Shown: one piece after another, positions 1-9,617 of the stretch
Numbering within the stretch: the first letter of the stretch is position 1
How the letters are laid out: every line of letters begins with the position of its first letter
Source of the DNA: Roseibium polysiphoniae
Lineage (GTDB): Bacteria; Pseudomonadota; Alphaproteobacteria; Rhizobiales; Stappiaceae
Reading direction: 5' to 3'
DNA length: 64,000 nt
NCBI RefSeq assembly: GCF_014842925.1
Contig: NZ_JACYXJ010000001.1
Location: 62,001 to 126,000 of the forward strand
The notes under the pieces: model-generated
What the model was told of the DNA's origin: nothing
The model's database searches: none
Seen by the model: the letters and a program-made list of their open reading frames with translations, nothing else
Made by a program: the position numbers and the translations under genes

Positions 1-1451
1 TGCGCTTCATGGGCTACACGGTCTATGATTCCCTCATCGAGTGGGATCTGACCAGTGCAGACAAGGCCTCAGTGTTGATCCCGGGCCTGGCGACCGAATG
101 GACTGTTGATCCCGACGACAACACAAAATGGACGTTCAAGATCCGCGAAGGCGTGACCTTCCATGACGGCAGCCCGTTCACGGCACATGATGTTGTCTGG
201 AATTTCGACAAGCTGCTGGTACCGGAGAGCGAACAGTATGATCCGCGCCAGTCTGCGCAGGGAAAGTCCCGCATTCCTGCCGTGGCTTCCTATAAGGCAC
301 TCGACGACTTCACTCTTGAAATTATAACCAAGACCCCGGACGCGACCCTGCCTTACCAGCTCGCCTGGATCCTGATGTCGTCCAAGGCAAACTGGGAAGC
401 GCTCGACAAGAATTGGGAAGAAGTGGCCAAGGCCCCTTCCGGCACCGGCCCATGGAAACTGACTGGCTTCGTTCCGCGTGAACGCGCAGAATTGGTCCCC
501 AATGAAGCCTATTGGGACGCAAGCCGTGTACCGCAGTTGGACAAAATGGTCCTGATGCCGCTGCCAGAACCGAATGCCCGGACTGCAGCCCTTCTTTCAG
601 GGCAGGTTGACTGGATCGAAGCACCGGCTCCAGACACCATTCCCGCCCTGACCGGCAATGGCATGGAAATCGTCTCCAACGCCTACCCACACAACTGGAC
701 CTGGCACCTGTCGCGCCTGGAAGGGTCTCCCTGGAACGACATTCGCGTCCGCAAGGCTGCAAACCTGGCTATCGACCGGGACGGCCTGAAAGCGCTCCTC
801 GGTGGCCTCGCCATTCCGGCGAAAGGGTTCCTTCCTCCAGCCAGCCAGTGGTTCGGCGAGCCAACCTTCGAAGTGAAGTATGACCCAGAAGCTGCCAAGG
901 CCCTGTTGGCTGAAGCCGGTTTCGGTCCGGAAAATCCGATTAAGGCCAAAGCGCTGATCTCGCCGTCCGGCTCCGGTCAGATGCTGCCTTTGCCGATGAA
1001 CGAATACGTTCAGCAGAGCCTGGCAGAAGTTGGCATTGAAGTTGAGTTCATGGTTGTCGAATGGAACCAGATGATCAATCTGTGGCGTGCAGGTGCTGCA
1101 GATCCGAGCGTCGACGGCTCCCAGTCCATCAACTTCACCTACTTTATCCAGGATCCGTTCACCGGACTGATCCGGCATCTTTCCTGTGACCTGATTGCAC
1201 CGAACGGCACCAACTGGGGCCACTATTGCGACCCGGAAATGCAGGCTCTGTTCGACGAGATCAAGACCACTTTTGATCCCGAAGCCCAGAACGCGGTGCT
1301 GCGCAAGACACATGAGAAATACGTCAATGACGCGCTTTTCCTCATGGTGACCCACGACGTGGCGCCACGCGCCATGAGCCCGAAGGTCAAGGGCTTCATT
1401 CAGGCTCAGAACTGGTACCAGAACTTCTCCGGTATCACGATCGAAGAATAA
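1..1451 (+). CDS. ABC transporter substrate-binding protein, family 5 (5' partial)
   Basis: Periplasmic solute-binding component of a peptide/oligopeptide-type (SBP_bac_5) ABC importer. The reading frame is open to the left edge (Arg-Phe precede the first visible Met at base 9), so the signal peptide and N-terminus are missing. About 480 residues are visible, including the family's early motif VYDSLIEW, the region GVTFHDGSPFTAHDVVW and the late two-lobed SBP core ending GITIEE. Four transport genes follow on the same strand (two permeases, two ATPases), the usual Dpp/Opp set. Ligand cannot be read from sequence; dipeptides, oligopeptides, glycosides and opines are all bound by this family. 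Family call is secure. Confidence 0.93.
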   Translation, partial: RFMGYTVYDSLIEWDLTSADKASVLIPGLATEWTVDPDDNTKWTFKIREGVTFHDGSPFTAHDVVWNFDKLLVPESEQYDPRQSAQGKSRIPAVASYKALDDFTLEIITKTPDATLPYQLAWILMSSKANWEALDKNWEEVAKAPSGTGPWKLTGFVPRERAELVPNEAYWDASRVPQLDKMVLMPLPEPNARTAALLSGQVDWIEAPAPDTIPALTGNGMEIVSNAYPHNWTWHLSRLEGSPWNDIRVRKAANLAIDRDGLKALLGGLAIPAKGFLPPASQWFGEPTFEVKYDPEAAKALLAEAGFGPENPIKAKALISPSGSGQMLPLPMNEYVQQSLAEVGIEVEFMVVEWNQMINLWRAGAADPSVDGSQSINFTYFIQDPFTGLIRHLSCDLIAPNGTNWGHYCDPEMQALFDEIKTTFDPEAQNAVLRKTHEKYVNDALFLMVTHDVAPRAMSPKVKGFIQAQNWYQNFSGITIEE

Positions 1452-1457
1452 GAAAAC

Positions 1458-1488
1458 AGAAGTTCGCGGGGCCTTCTCGCGAACTTCT
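1458..1488 (+). promoter_or_regulatory. Intercistronic stem-loop after the binding-protein gene
   Basis: Perfect 11-bp inverted repeat AGAAGTTCGCG / CGCGAACTTCT with a 9-nt loop, 6 nt past the stop of the binding-protein gene and 88 nt before the first permease. No U-run follows, so it looks like a 3' mRNA stabiliser or partial terminator giving more binding protein than permease, a common arrangement in ABC operons. Confidence 0.7.
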
Positions 1489-1576
1489 CTTAACGTTCTG
1501 CCGCGCCCAGCGGTCCGCGTAGGCCAGCCCCGTTCGCTGCCCAATAGCCCGAAGCCAAAAACACACGGCCGCCTCA

Positions 1577-2530
1577 ATGTTTGCATATCTCATACGCCGA
1601 CTGGTCTACGTCCTGCCTGTTGCCGTTGGCGTCAGCATCATTTGCTTCCTGCTGGTCCATATAGCTCCAGGAGATCCGTTGACGGCGATCATGCCGGTCG
1701 ACGCCACGCAGGAAGAGCAGGCGGCCATGCGTTCTGCCTATGGGCTCGATAAGCCGCTACCTGTTCAATATGCGATCTGGATCGGCAAGGCGGTCACCGG
1801 TGATCTCGGCAAGTCCATCGCAACAGGTCGCCCGGTCGCAGGCGAGGTGTTCTCCGCGGTCAAGAACTCGCTTTTGCTCGCGTTCACCGCCAGCGTAATC
1901 GCCTTTCCGATAGGCCTATTGCTCGGTTTCATCGCAGGCTACTTCCGAGACACGATCATTGATCGACTGGTCACGGCCTTCGCCATCACCGGTGTCTCGG
2001 TGCCCAACTACTGGCTTGGCATCGTGCTCGTCATCGTCTTCTCCGTCCAGCTCGGCTGGCTGCCATCGATGGGCGCAGGTCCCGGCGGGTCCGGCCAGTG
2101 GGCCTGGGATTATGCGCATATAAAGCACTTGATCCTGCCTTCCGTCACCCTTGCCGTTGTTCCCATCGGCATCGTGGCGCGGACCGTCCGGGCATTGGTT
2201 GGCGATATCTTCTCCATGGATTTCGTGCAGGCCCTTTATGCAAAAGGGATGCGCCACGGCGATGTTCTGCGCCATGTAATCCGTAACGCCGCCCCGACCG
2301 CCTTGTCCGTCATGGGGCTGCAGCTCGGCTATCTTCTTGGTGGGTCGATCCTGATTGAGACGGTCTTCAACTGGCCCGGCTCCGGTTTTCTCCTCTCCAA
2401 CGCGATCTTCCAACGCGACCTGCCCTTGTTGCAGGGCACTATCCTCGTGCTCGCACTGTTCTTCGTTTCCATGAACCTGATCGTCGACGTGGCCCAGGCC
2501 GCCATCGATCCGCGCATCAAAAGGTCCTGA
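1577..2530 (+). CDS. ABC transporter permease, DppB/OppB type
   Basis: Inner-membrane permease (317 aa) of the peptide-type importer. The N-terminus has the hallmark of DppB-type subunits: a first membrane helix (YLIRRLVYVLPVAVGVSIICF) followed by HIAPGDPL, then about five further helices. The EAA coupling loop lies near residues 215-240 (AKGMRHGDVLRHVIRNAAP) and contacts the ATPases. It ends 2 nt before the second permease gene starts. Length and order are typical; the start ATG follows a 125-nt spacer and has no strong ribosome-binding site, consistent with lower expression than the binding protein. Confidence 0.95.
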   Translation: MFAYLIRRLVYVLPVAVGVSIICFLLVHIAPGDPLTAIMPVDATQEEQAAMRSAYGLDKPLPVQYAIWIGKAVTGDLGKSIATGRPVAGEVFSAVKNSLLLAFTASVIAFPIGLLLGFIAGYFRDTIIDRLVTAFAITGVSVPNYWLGIVLVIVFSVQLGWLPSMGAGPGGSGQWAWDYAHIKHLILPSVTLAVVPIGIVARTVRALVGDIFSMDFVQALYAKGMRHGDVLRHVIRNAAPTALSVMGLQLGYLLGGSILIETVFNWPGSGFLLSNAIFQRDLPLLQGTILVLALFFVSMNLIVDVAQAAIDPRIKRS

Positions 2531-2532
2531 CC

Positions 2533-3420
2533 ATGACCGTCGTTGCTGATACGGCAGAGGTTGCAGAACCCGTCCGCAAGGCACCTGGCTACTGGGCCGG
2601 TGTGTTTAAACGTTTCTTGAACGATCCCGTTGCCGTGACGTGCACCATTGTCGTGCTGTTGCTGATCCTGGCAGCGATCTTCGCTCCATATCTCGGACTT
2701 AACGACCCTTATAAAGCCAGCATGATCAAACGGCTGAAACCAATCGGCTTTCCAGGCTTTCCACTTGGCACCGACGAACAGGGCAGGGACATGCTGGCCC
2801 GGCTCATCTATGGTGGTCGGCTTACTCTTTTCGTCGGTCTGGTTCCGGTTGTCCTGGCTTTCTTTATCGGCTCTACGCTCGGTCTTGTGGCGGGCTATGT
2901 CGGTGGCTGGATCAATACGATCATCATGCGTACGGTCGATGTCTTCTTCGCGTTCCCATCCGTGCTGCTGGCCATCGCCATTTCCAGTGCGCTGGGTGCC
3001 GGTATCATCAACAGCCTGGTGTCCCTGACGATCGTATTCATTCCGCCAATTGCCCGGGTTGCCGAAAGCGCGACCGCTAGCGTCAGGGCGCTCGACTATA
3101 TCGATGCGGCGAGGGCCACGGGCGGCAGCGCCCTGACCATCATTCGCGTCCACGTCATAGGCAATGTGCTCGGCCCGATCTTCGTTTATGCCACCAGCCT
3201 GACCAGCGTCTGCATGATCCTGGCGGCCGGTCTGTCCTTCCTTGGCATTGGCGTCCGCCCACCCGAGCCCGAATGGGGTCTCATGCTCAACACCCTGCGC
3301 ACGGCGATCTACATCAATCCATGGATCGCGGCCCTGCCGGGCGTGATGATCTTCATCACATCTCTTTGCCTCAATCTTCTCAGCGATGGTCTTCGGAGTG
3401 CAATGAATGTCAAAGACTGA
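2533..3420 (+). CDS. ABC transporter permease, DppC/OppC type
   Basis: Second inner-membrane permease (295 aa). It has the OppC/DppC-type N-terminal extension and helix followed by the conserved FPLGTDEQGRDMLARLIYGG segment around residues 75-97, then five membrane helices. The EAA loop YIDAARATGGSALTIIRVHV lies near residue 180-200. The 3' end overlaps the next ATPase gene by 14 nt (ATG inside MNVKD-stop), showing translational coupling within the operon. Heterodimer partner of the preceding permease. Confidence 0.95.
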   Translation: MTVVADTAEVAEPVRKAPGYWAGVFKRFLNDPVAVTCTIVVLLLILAAIFAPYLGLNDPYKASMIKRLKPIGFPGFPLGTDEQGRDMLARLIYGGRLTLFVGLVPVVLAFFIGSTLGLVAGYVGGWINTIIMRTVDVFFAFPSVLLAIAISSALGAGIINSLVSLTIVFIPPIARVAESATASVRALDYIDAARATGGSALTIIRVHVIGNVLGPIFVYATSLTSVCMILAAGLSFLGIGVRPPEPEWGLMLNTLRTAIYINPWIAALPGVMIFITSLCLNLLSDGLRSAMNVKD

Positions 3421-4456
3421 AGCCAGCTTCGGCCAAACTGATCGCGGGGGACCGCATCAGCCGCTGATCATCGCCAAGGATCTGAAGAAACATTTTCCGA
3501 TCCGCTCGGGCCTGCTCAACCGCAAGACAGCAACCGTCCACGCCGTCGATGGAATTTCTTTCGAGGTGCAAAAGGGGGAGACCCTCGGCATCGTTGGAGA
3601 AAGTGGCTGCGGTAAGTCCACAACAGCCCGCCTGCTCATTGGGCTGATCGAACTGGATGACGGCTCAATCATCTATGATGGTGATGCACTGGGAACAGAC
3701 ATCAAGTTGAAGGAATTGCGCCGCGGCGTCCAAATGGTGTTCCAGGACAGCTATGCCTCCCTCAATCCGCGCCTGACCATTGTGGATTCCATCGCTTTCG
3801 GCCCAAAAATTCATGGACATGCGGACCCTTCAGGGGTCGCACGGGGGCTGATGGGCCGGGTCGGCTTGGATCCTGAACGTTTCGCCGAGCGCTATCCCCA
3901 CGAATTGTCCGGCGGTCAGCGTCAGCGGGTGAATATTGCCCGGGCGCTTGCTCTCTCTCCCCGGCTGGTCATTCTTGATGAAGCTGTATCGGCGCTCGAC
4001 AAATCCGTTGAGGCCCAGGTGCTCAACCTGCTGAACGACCTTAAGGAAGAACTTGGCCTTACTTATGTCTTCATCTCCCATGACTTGAACGTGGTGCGTT
4101 ATATTTCCGACCGGGTTCTGGTGATGTACCTGGGTGAGGTCGTGGAAGTCGGTCCTGCCGATGCCATTTACGCGAAACAGGCGCATCCCTACACCGCCTC
4201 CCTGTTCGCAGCCATGCCCTCGATGGATCCGGACAACCGCACCGAGGAACCGCCACTTGCAGGCGATCCACCAAACCCGATTGATCCGCCCACCGGCTGC
4301 CGCTTTCACACGCGTTGCCGCTTTGCTGAAGACATCTGCTCAAAGACCAAGCCAAAACTCAGTGTCATTGGCGGCTCGGAGCGGCACCTTGCGGCCTGCC
4401 ACCTTCAGGACACAACCTCCGGGCACAGCCAGGCATTGAAGGAGGTCGCAGAATGA
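3407..4456 (+). CDS. ABC transporter ATPase, OppF/DppF type
   Basis: Cytoplasmic ATP-binding subunit (349 aa). Walker A GESGCGKST near residue 65, signature LSGGQRQRVNIARAL, Walker B LVILDEAVSALD, H-loop SHDLNVV. The C-terminal oligopeptide/dipeptide transporter extension carries a Cys-rich motif (CRFHTRCRFAEDIC) that in this family can bind an Fe-S cluster or metal. The position before the D-type ATPase reverses the common D-F order. It overlaps the preceding permease by 14 nt and the next ATPase by 4 nt (ATGA). Confidence 0.94.
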   Translation: MSKTEASFGQTDRGGPHQPLIIAKDLKKHFPIRSGLLNRKTATVHAVDGISFEVQKGETLGIVGESGCGKSTTARLLIGLIELDDGSIIYDGDALGTDIKLKELRRGVQMVFQDSYASLNPRLTIVDSIAFGPKIHGHADPSGVARGLMGRVGLDPERFAERYPHELSGGQRQRVNIARALALSPRLVILDEAVSALDKSVEAQVLNLLNDLKEELGLTYVFISHDLNVVRYISDRVLVMYLGEVVEVGPADAIYAKQAHPYTASLFAAMPSMDPDNRTEEPPLAGDPPNPIDPPTGCRFHTRCRFAEDICSKTKPKLSVIGGSERHLAACHLQDTTSGHSQALKEVAE

Positions 4457-5427
4457 GTGTGGTCCCACTGGTCGAATTCGAAAACCTCAAGGTACGGTTT
4501 AAGGGCGAACGCACTGTCCACGCGATCAATGGTCTCAACCTTTCCCTGCAGCCGGGTGAAATGCTGGGCCTCCTAGGCGAATCCGGATCTGGCAAGAGCG
4601 TGACGCTGAAAACCCTGCTGCGCCTGCTGCCGCCCAAACGCAGCGAGCTGGAAGGTTCGGTCCGTGTCAACGGAACCGACGTCATGAGCTTGTCTGGCAA
4701 GGCACTGGCTCGCCATCGCGGTGGCGAAGTGTCCATGATCTTCCAGGAACCCGCGCTGGCTCTCGACCCGGTCTATACCGTCGGGGAGCAGATTGCCGAA
4801 ACCGTCATGCGGCACAAGGGCGTCAGCCGTGTTGCCGCCATGGACGTAGCGCTCGACATGCTCACGCGTGTGCGCATTCCGTCGCCTGAACGGCGCCTGA
4901 AGACCTATCCGCACGAGATGTCCGGAGGCATGCGTCAGAGGGCAATGATCGCGCTGGCTCTATCCTGCCGCCCAAAGCTTCTTCTGGCCGATGAACCAAC
5001 GACGGCTCTGGATGCCACGGTCCAGATCCAGATTTTGCTTCTGCTTCGAGAGTTGCAGAAGGAGTTTGGCATGGGCGTTATTTTTGTCACCCACGACATT
5101 GGAGTTGCTGTTGAGGTCTCGGACCGGATCGCGGTCATGTATGCCGGCAATCTGGTGGAGTCTGGAACGGCCGCCGAGGTGATCAAAAATCCGCGCCACC
5201 CTTACACCAAAGGGCTTCTTGCCGCCAATCTACACGGGGCCGTCAAGGGCCAGCGTCTCGATGCAATTCCTGGTTCTCCACCCGCCCTGGAGACGGCACC
5301 GGACGCCTGTTCGTTTGCTGATCGCTGCCCCCAGGCAACCAACCGCTGCCGCAGCGCCTTGCCGCCTGTGGTTGACATCTCCGGTCAGCATAAGGTCGCC
5401 TGCGTCTTGGAGACGGCAAACGTATAG
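4453..5427 (+). CDS. ABC transporter ATPase, OppD/DppD type
   Basis: Second ATP-binding subunit (324 aa). Walker [10 protein letters not shown] near residue 45, the D-type signature [15 protein letters not shown], Walker [13 protein letters not shown] and H-loop THDIGVA, then a C-terminal oligopeptide transporter domain with the Cys motif [14 protein letters not shown]. It starts on the ATGA overlap with the preceding ATPase gene and is the last gene of the operon. The 264 bp to the convergent pyruvate kinase gene hold no convincing gene or terminator. Confidence 0.94.
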   Translation: MSVVPLVEFENLKVRFKGERTVHAINGLNLSLQPGEMLGLLGESGSGKSVTLKTLLRLLPPKRSELEGSVRVNGTDVMSLSGKALARHRGGEVSMIFQEPALALDPVYTVGEQIAETVMRHKGVSRVAAMDVALDMLTRVRIPSPERRLKTYPHEMSGGMRQRAMIALALSCRPKLLLADEPTTALDATVQIQILLLLRELQKEFGMGVIFVTHDIGVAVEVSDRIAVMYAGNLVESGTAAEVIKNPRHPYTKGLLAANLHGAVKGQRLDAIPGSPPALETAPDACSFADRCPQATNRCRSALPPVVDISGQHKVACVLETANV

Positions 5428-5691
5428 TTTGCCTATTTCTCTTCGAGTGCGGCCTGTAAAATCAATACGTCACGCCTGGCACAATGCACCTTGACGATCC
5501 TTAGCCCGGCTTCATCTTCCGGATTGGTGAGCCAATGGCCTAAACCCTCAGCGAACTGATGAGACCGCGTTGATCCTGGAAGCCACTGGGGAGCGTCTGA
5601 CGCGAAAGCCAGTCTGACGTTAGTGCGGTTGGTTGCTGCCCCCGCAGAACGTCCTGGACCCAAAACAGGCGCAGGGCCAATTGGTTGAACC

Positions 5692-7104
5692 CTAGTGCAG
5701 ATCAGCAACGCGGATGTTGTTGGTGCTGCCTGGTTGGCCGAAGGGCGAACCCGAGACGACTATGATCTGGTTTGACGCGTGGCCGTTTCGTGGAACGCGG
5801 CGGAGATGGCGCGCGTAGTCAACGACGTTTTCGTGATCGAGCGCAGTCTCATTGACCAGTGGCTGGATACCCCAGGCCAGACAGAGACGTCTTGCGACTT
5901 CGATCGACGGCGTGATTGCGATCAGCGGACGACCTGGACGTTGTGCTGCCAGATGCATCGCCGTTGCGCCTGTTGTGGTGAAAGCAACAATGGCTTCGGC
6001 ATCGATTTCCTCTGATAGAAGCGTACAGGCCCCGGCAACCGCCTTGTTCGGTTCACCGTTTGGCGCGGGTGAGTTTCGCAAGCCATGGATCTGCCGGCCA
6101 TGTTGTTCAGTATGCACAATGATCCGGTTCATCATTGTGACGGCTTCTTCCGGGTAGGCGCCTGCCGCGCTTTCCGCCGACAGCATGACCGCGTCGGCGC
6201 CATCGTAAATCGCTGTTGCAACGTCTGAGGCTTCTGCTCTCGTCGGCGTCGGCGAAGAAATCATGGATTCCAGCATTTGCGTCGCAACGATGACCGGTTT
6301 CCCGTGTGTGCGGCAAAGACGGATGATTTCCTTCTGCTTGGCAGGAACTTCTTCCGGAGGGATTTCAACACCCAGATCCCCGCGCGCCACCATCAAGGCG
6401 TCTGATTTTTCGATGATGTTTTCCAGATCCAGAAGAGCGGAGGGCTTTTCGATCTTGGCAACCAGACCGGCTCTGCCTTCGATCAGGGAGCGTATTTGAT
6501 CAAGATCGCTTGCGGTTTGGACAAAAGACAAAGCCACCCAGTCAACGCCGTGTTGCAGTCCAAACTCCAGATCAAGTCGGTCCTTTTTAGTAAGGACGGG
6601 AAGATCAAGTACGGTGTCGGGCAAGTTGACGCCCTTTCTGTCGGATATTGGGCCGCCGACGATGACCTTGCAGTCGATCATATCTTCAGCGGCGTCAATG
6701 ACTTCCAGACGGACCTGACCGTCGTTGATCAGGACTTGACGACCGGGCTTGATGGCGGCAAAGATCTCCGGGTGCGGAAGCGGAAAGCAGCTGTCATCGT
6801 TGGACATTTCGGTCGGCACAAGCTGAACCACCTGACCATTGGAAAGCAGGGCACTCCCGTCGGCGATCTTGCCGAGACGGATCTTCGGGCCCTGCAGGTC
6901 TTGCAGGATGCCGATTGGCCGGTCCAATGCGACTTCGAGCTCGCGTATGGCGGTAATGACACTCCGGTGGGCGTCGTGGTCACCGTGGCTGAAGTTCAAA
7001 CGGAACATGTCGACGCCGGCTTGCGCGAGTTTTCTCAGCATGGATGGCGATTGACTGGCCGGGCCGACCGTCGCAACGACCTTTGCCTTTTTGTTGGGTA
7101 CCAT
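5692..7104 (-). CDS. ttuE: Pyruvate kinase of the tartrate operon
   Basis: Cytosolic pyruvate kinase (470 aa): PEP + ADP to pyruvate + ATP. Visible motifs are LNFSHGDH (N-terminal barrel), MVARGDLGVEIP, and the signature helix around VIVATQMLESMI with the catalytic barrel; the C-terminal regulatory domain is present, full family length. Third gene of the minus-strand ttuC-ttuD-ttuE run, 32 nt after ttuD. Agrobacterium vitis tartrate operons also contain a pyruvate kinase (ttuE), which would finish tartrate to pyruvate via glycerate and 2-phosphoglycerate. It may equally be the organism's housekeeping pyk; I cannot see whether another copy exists elsewhere. Confidence 0.93.
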   Translation of the reverse strand: MVPNKKAKVVATVGPASQSPSMLRKLAQAGVDMFRLNFSHGDHDAHRSVITAIRELEVALDRPIGILQDLQGPKIRLGKIADGSALLSNGQVVQLVPTEMSNDDSCFPLPHPEIFAAIKPGRQVLINDGQVRLEVIDAAEDMIDCKVIVGGPISDRKGVNLPDTVLDLPVLTKKDRLDLEFGLQHGVDWVALSFVQTASDLDQIRSLIEGRAGLVAKIEKPSALLDLENIIEKSDALMVARGDLGVEIPPEEVPAKQKEIIRLCRTHGKPVIVATQMLESMISSPTPTRAEASDVATAIYDGADAVMLSAESAAGAYPEEAVTMMNRIIVHTEQHGRQIHGLRNSPAPNGEPNKAVAGACTLLSEEIDAEAIVAFTTTGATAMHLAAQRPGRPLIAITPSIEVARRLCLAWGIQPLVNETALDHENVVDYARHLRRVPRNGHASNQIIVVSGSPFGQPGSTNNIRVADLH

Positions 7105-7136
7105 TGATCTCTCCGGAAAAAGGGGACGTGACGTCT

Positions 7137-8393
7137 CTAGAGGACCAGGATGCCTCGTAGGTCGTTGACGTTCGTCAGGGTTGGGCCGGTGACGATCAGA
7201 TCGTCCAGCTGATTGAACAGGGAATAGCTGTCATGGCGGGCGAGCATCTTGCGCGGATCGAGACCTGCGGTCGCCGCGCGGGTCAGAGTGTCGGGTGTGA
7301 TGATCGCCCCTGCTGCATCCTCACTGCCGTCAATGCCATCGGTGTCACCCGCAAAAGCGAAGATGTTTTCCCGGCCCTGCAGGGCGAGCGCCAGGGCAAG
7401 CAGGAACTCCGTGTTGCGGCCGCCCCGCCCAGGTTGTTCCGATCCGATCGTCACCGTGGTTTCGCCGCCTGACAAGAGAAGAACGGGGGGCTTGGCAGGG
7501 GAACCGTGCAAGGATGCAGAGGTGGCTATGCCAGCCATAAGCGTCCCGGCATCCCGGGCTTCGCCTTCAAGTGCGTCGCCAAGGATGATCGGCGTGATGC
7601 CGGCCTCTCGAGCCGTCTCGGATGCAGCTTCCAGCGCCATGCGCGGCGTCGCGATCATCCGGTAGTCGGCCTCAAAACCTGGCAGTGGGGCGGGGGGCTC
7701 ACGTAGCAGCTCGCCGGCGGCCTTTGGCAATGTGCTGCCCAATTGGGCGATGACGTGAGAGATGTCCCTGTCTGTGTCCGGCGCCGGGACGGTGGGGCCC
7801 GAGGCGATATCATGGGGCGTGTCCCCGGGAATGTCGGAAATCAGAAGGGTAACGACGCGGGCGCCTCTCGCCGCCAGGGCCAGGCGCCCGCCTTTCACCG
7901 CAGAGAGCCTGCGGCGCACCTGGTTCATTTGCGAAATAGTGAGGCCAGACTTCAGCAGCAGCTTGTTGACCGCGATCTTGTCGGCAAGGTTCAGGCGAGG
8001 ATCGGGCAGCGTCAAGAGAGACGAGCCGCCTCCCGATATGAGGGCCAGGACGAGATCGTCAGGTTTGGCTTCACTGGCAAGCGACACCATCCGGAGCGCC
8101 GCCTCGACGCTGTTTGTGTCGGGAACCGGATGCGAGGCTTCAAGAACGTCGATGTTTTCGGTGACCGCGCCGTGGCCGTAGGGAACGACCACGGCACCTG
8201 TTATGGCAACGTCGGGCCAGGCGCGCTCGACAGCCTGAGCCATGGCGGCCGATGCCTTTCCCGCGCCAATGACGATACAGCGCCCTTTGGGCTTTTCGGG
8301 AAGGTAGGAGGCCAATGCCTGACGGGGATCAGCGCGAGCGACACCTGCCGCGAAAACGCTCCGCAGCAGCTGTATTGTCTGATTGGTATCCAT
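7137..8393 (-). CDS. ttuD: Glycerate 2-kinase (MOFRL family; TtuD)
   Basis: 418-aa member of the DUF4147/MOFRL family. It has been named hydroxypyruvate reductase in Agrobacterium, but family members tested are mostly glycerate 2-kinases making 2-phosphoglycerate. Visible are the N-terminal CIVIGAGKASAAMA nucleotide-type segment, ALISGGGSSLL near residue 120-130, and the C-terminal MOFRL domain with LLLSGGETTVT and FAFAGDTDGIDG. It lies 6 nt downstream of ttuC and 32 nt upstream of ttuE, so product flows from ttuC through this enzyme to pyruvate kinase after enolase. Kinase is the better guess from family knowledge; assay would settle it. Confidence 0.9.
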   Translation of the reverse strand: MDTNQTIQLLRSVFAAGVARADPRQALASYLPEKPKGRCIVIGAGKASAAMAQAVERAWPDVAITGAVVVPYGHGAVTENIDVLEASHPVPDTNSVEAALRMVSLASEAKPDDLVLALISGGGSSLLTLPDPRLNLADKIAVNKLLLKSGLTISQMNQVRRRLSAVKGGRLALAARGARVVTLLISDIPGDTPHDIASGPTVPAPDTDRDISHVIAQLGSTLPKAAGELLREPPAPLPGFEADYRMIATPRMALEAASETAREAGITPIILGDALEGEARDAGTLMAGIATSASLHGSPAKPPVLLLSGGETTVTIGSEQPGRGGRNTEFLLALALALQGRENIFAFAGDTDGIDGSEDAAGAIITPDTLTRAATAGLDPRKMLARHDSYSLFNQLDDLIVTGPTLTNVNDLRGILVL

Positions 8394-8399
8394 GGAACC

Positions 8400-9473
8400 T
8401 TAGGTGTTGGAGCCCCGGATCGCCTCGATCACGGCATCGGTCACCTCCCGCGTGGTGGCCTTGCCGCCAACATCGGGTGTGAGGATGCCTGCCTCGCAGA
8501 CTTTTTCGACCGCGGACATGAGCCGTGAGCTAGAGCCTGTTTCACCGAGATGATCGAGCATCTGCGCTGTCGTCCAGAAGGTCGCGACCGGATTGGCGAT
8601 GCCCTTGCCGGTGATGTCGAACGCTGAGCCGTGAATTGGCTCGAACATGGAGGGGAAACGCTTCTCCGGGTCGATGTTGGCCGTCGGTGCGACACCGAGG
8701 CTACCTGCAAGGGCGCCCGCAAGGTCCGATAGGATATCGGCGTGGAGGTTGGTGGCGACAATGGTGTCCAGGCTCTGCGGATGCAGCGTCATGCGAACGG
8801 TCATCGCGTCGACGAGCATCTTGTCCCAGGTCACATCGGGAAACTCCTGTGCGACCTCAGCGGCGATTTCGTCCCACATGACCATGCCATGGCGCTGGGC
8901 ATTGGATTTGGTCACCACGGTCAACTGTTTGCGCGGTCGGGACTGTGCCAGCTTGAACGCATAGCGCATTATGCGGGTGACGCCGACGCGGGTGAAGATC
9001 GCGACCTCGGTGCCAACCTCTTCCGGAAGACCACGGTGGGCCCGGCCACCATTGCCCGAATACTCGCCTTCGGAGTTTTCCCGTACGATGACCCAGTCCA
9101 GATCGCCGACACCGACATTGCGCAAAGGAGAGGTAATCCCCGGGATGATCTTGGTCGGGCGGACGTTGGCGTATTGATCGAAACCCTGGCAGATCGGCAG
9201 GCGCAGACCCCAGAGCGTCACATGATCGGGAACATCAGGAGCACCGACGGCGCCAAAGTAGATGGCGTCGAACGGCTTGAGCTGCTCCAGGCCGTCTTCC
9301 GGCATCATGACGCCATGCTTTTTGTAGTAATCCGAGCCCCAGTCGAAGAATTTCAGTTTGAAATCGACACCGTCGCCGCGTTGGCCAAGGGCTGCCAGTA
9401 CTTCTGCACCAGCTTCAATGACTTCTGGCCCAATTCCATCTGCCGGAATTGCCGCAATCTGATAGTTCCGCAT
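8400..9473 (-). CDS. ttuC: Tartrate dehydrogenase/decarboxylase (TtuC)
   Basis: NAD-dependent beta-hydroxyacid oxidative decarboxylase (357 aa) of the isopropylmalate/isocitrate dehydrogenase fold. Tartrate dehydrogenase subfamily signatures include VRENSEGEYSGNGGR, the substrate loop with TKSNAQRHGMVMWDE, and the metal-binding Asp region NLHADILSDLAGALAGSLG. It oxidises tartrate (also D-malate in many members) and can give glycerate. First gene of the minus-strand operon; its promoter appears to sit in the conserved element at 9581-9610. D-malate dehydrogenase (DmlA-type) is the main alternative, but linkage to ttuD and pyruvate kinase favours tartrate. Confidence 0.92.
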   Translation of the reverse strand: MRNYQIAAIPADGIGPEVIEAGAEVLAALGQRGDGVDFKLKFFDWGSDYYKKHGVMMPEDGLEQLKPFDAIYFGAVGAPDVPDHVTLWGLRLPICQGFDQYANVRPTKIIPGITSPLRNVGVGDLDWVIVRENSEGEYSGNGGRAHRGLPEEVGTEVAIFTRVGVTRIMRYAFKLAQSRPRKQLTVVTKSNAQRHGMVMWDEIAAEVAQEFPDVTWDKMLVDAMTVRMTLHPQSLDTIVATNLHADILSDLAGALAGSLGVAPTANIDPEKRFPSMFEPIHGSAFDITGKGIANPVATFWTTAQMLDHLGETGSSSRLMSAVEKVCEAGILTPDVGGKATTREVTDAVIEAIRGSNT

Positions 9474-9580
9474 GTCTCGTCCCTAAAAGCATGTTTTTCC
9501 AGCATGATGCGGTTTCATTCGCCGGCTGCCGGTTTGTCGCGGTAACAATCGCAACTTGACATCGAGACAACAATGCTCAT

Positions 9581-9610
9581 TCGATCATATAAAAAATTGA
9601 TATAATTGAA
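9581..9610 (-). promoter_or_regulatory. LysR-linked promoter/operator element, copy 1
   Basis: A 30-bp AT-rich element (plus strand starts TCGATCATATAAAAAATTG) that recurs, inverted, at 10534-10563 with 26 of 30 positions identical. Read on the minus strand it contains TATGAT, usable as a -10 box for ttuC, whose ATG lies about 108 nt away. Read on the plus strand it also ends just before the LysR start codon. Most simply it is the binding site of the LysR protein overlapping both promoters. Identity is seen; function is inferred. Confidence 0.65.
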
Positions 9611-9617
9611 GGGCGCT

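Noticed and set aside
5433..5708. 91-codon minus-strand frame after pyruvate kinase
   Set aside because: It begins inside the pyruvate kinase gene, has no ribosome-binding site and shows no family I recognise. The C-terminal part is not repeat-like, so a conservation check would be worthwhile, but I cannot support it.
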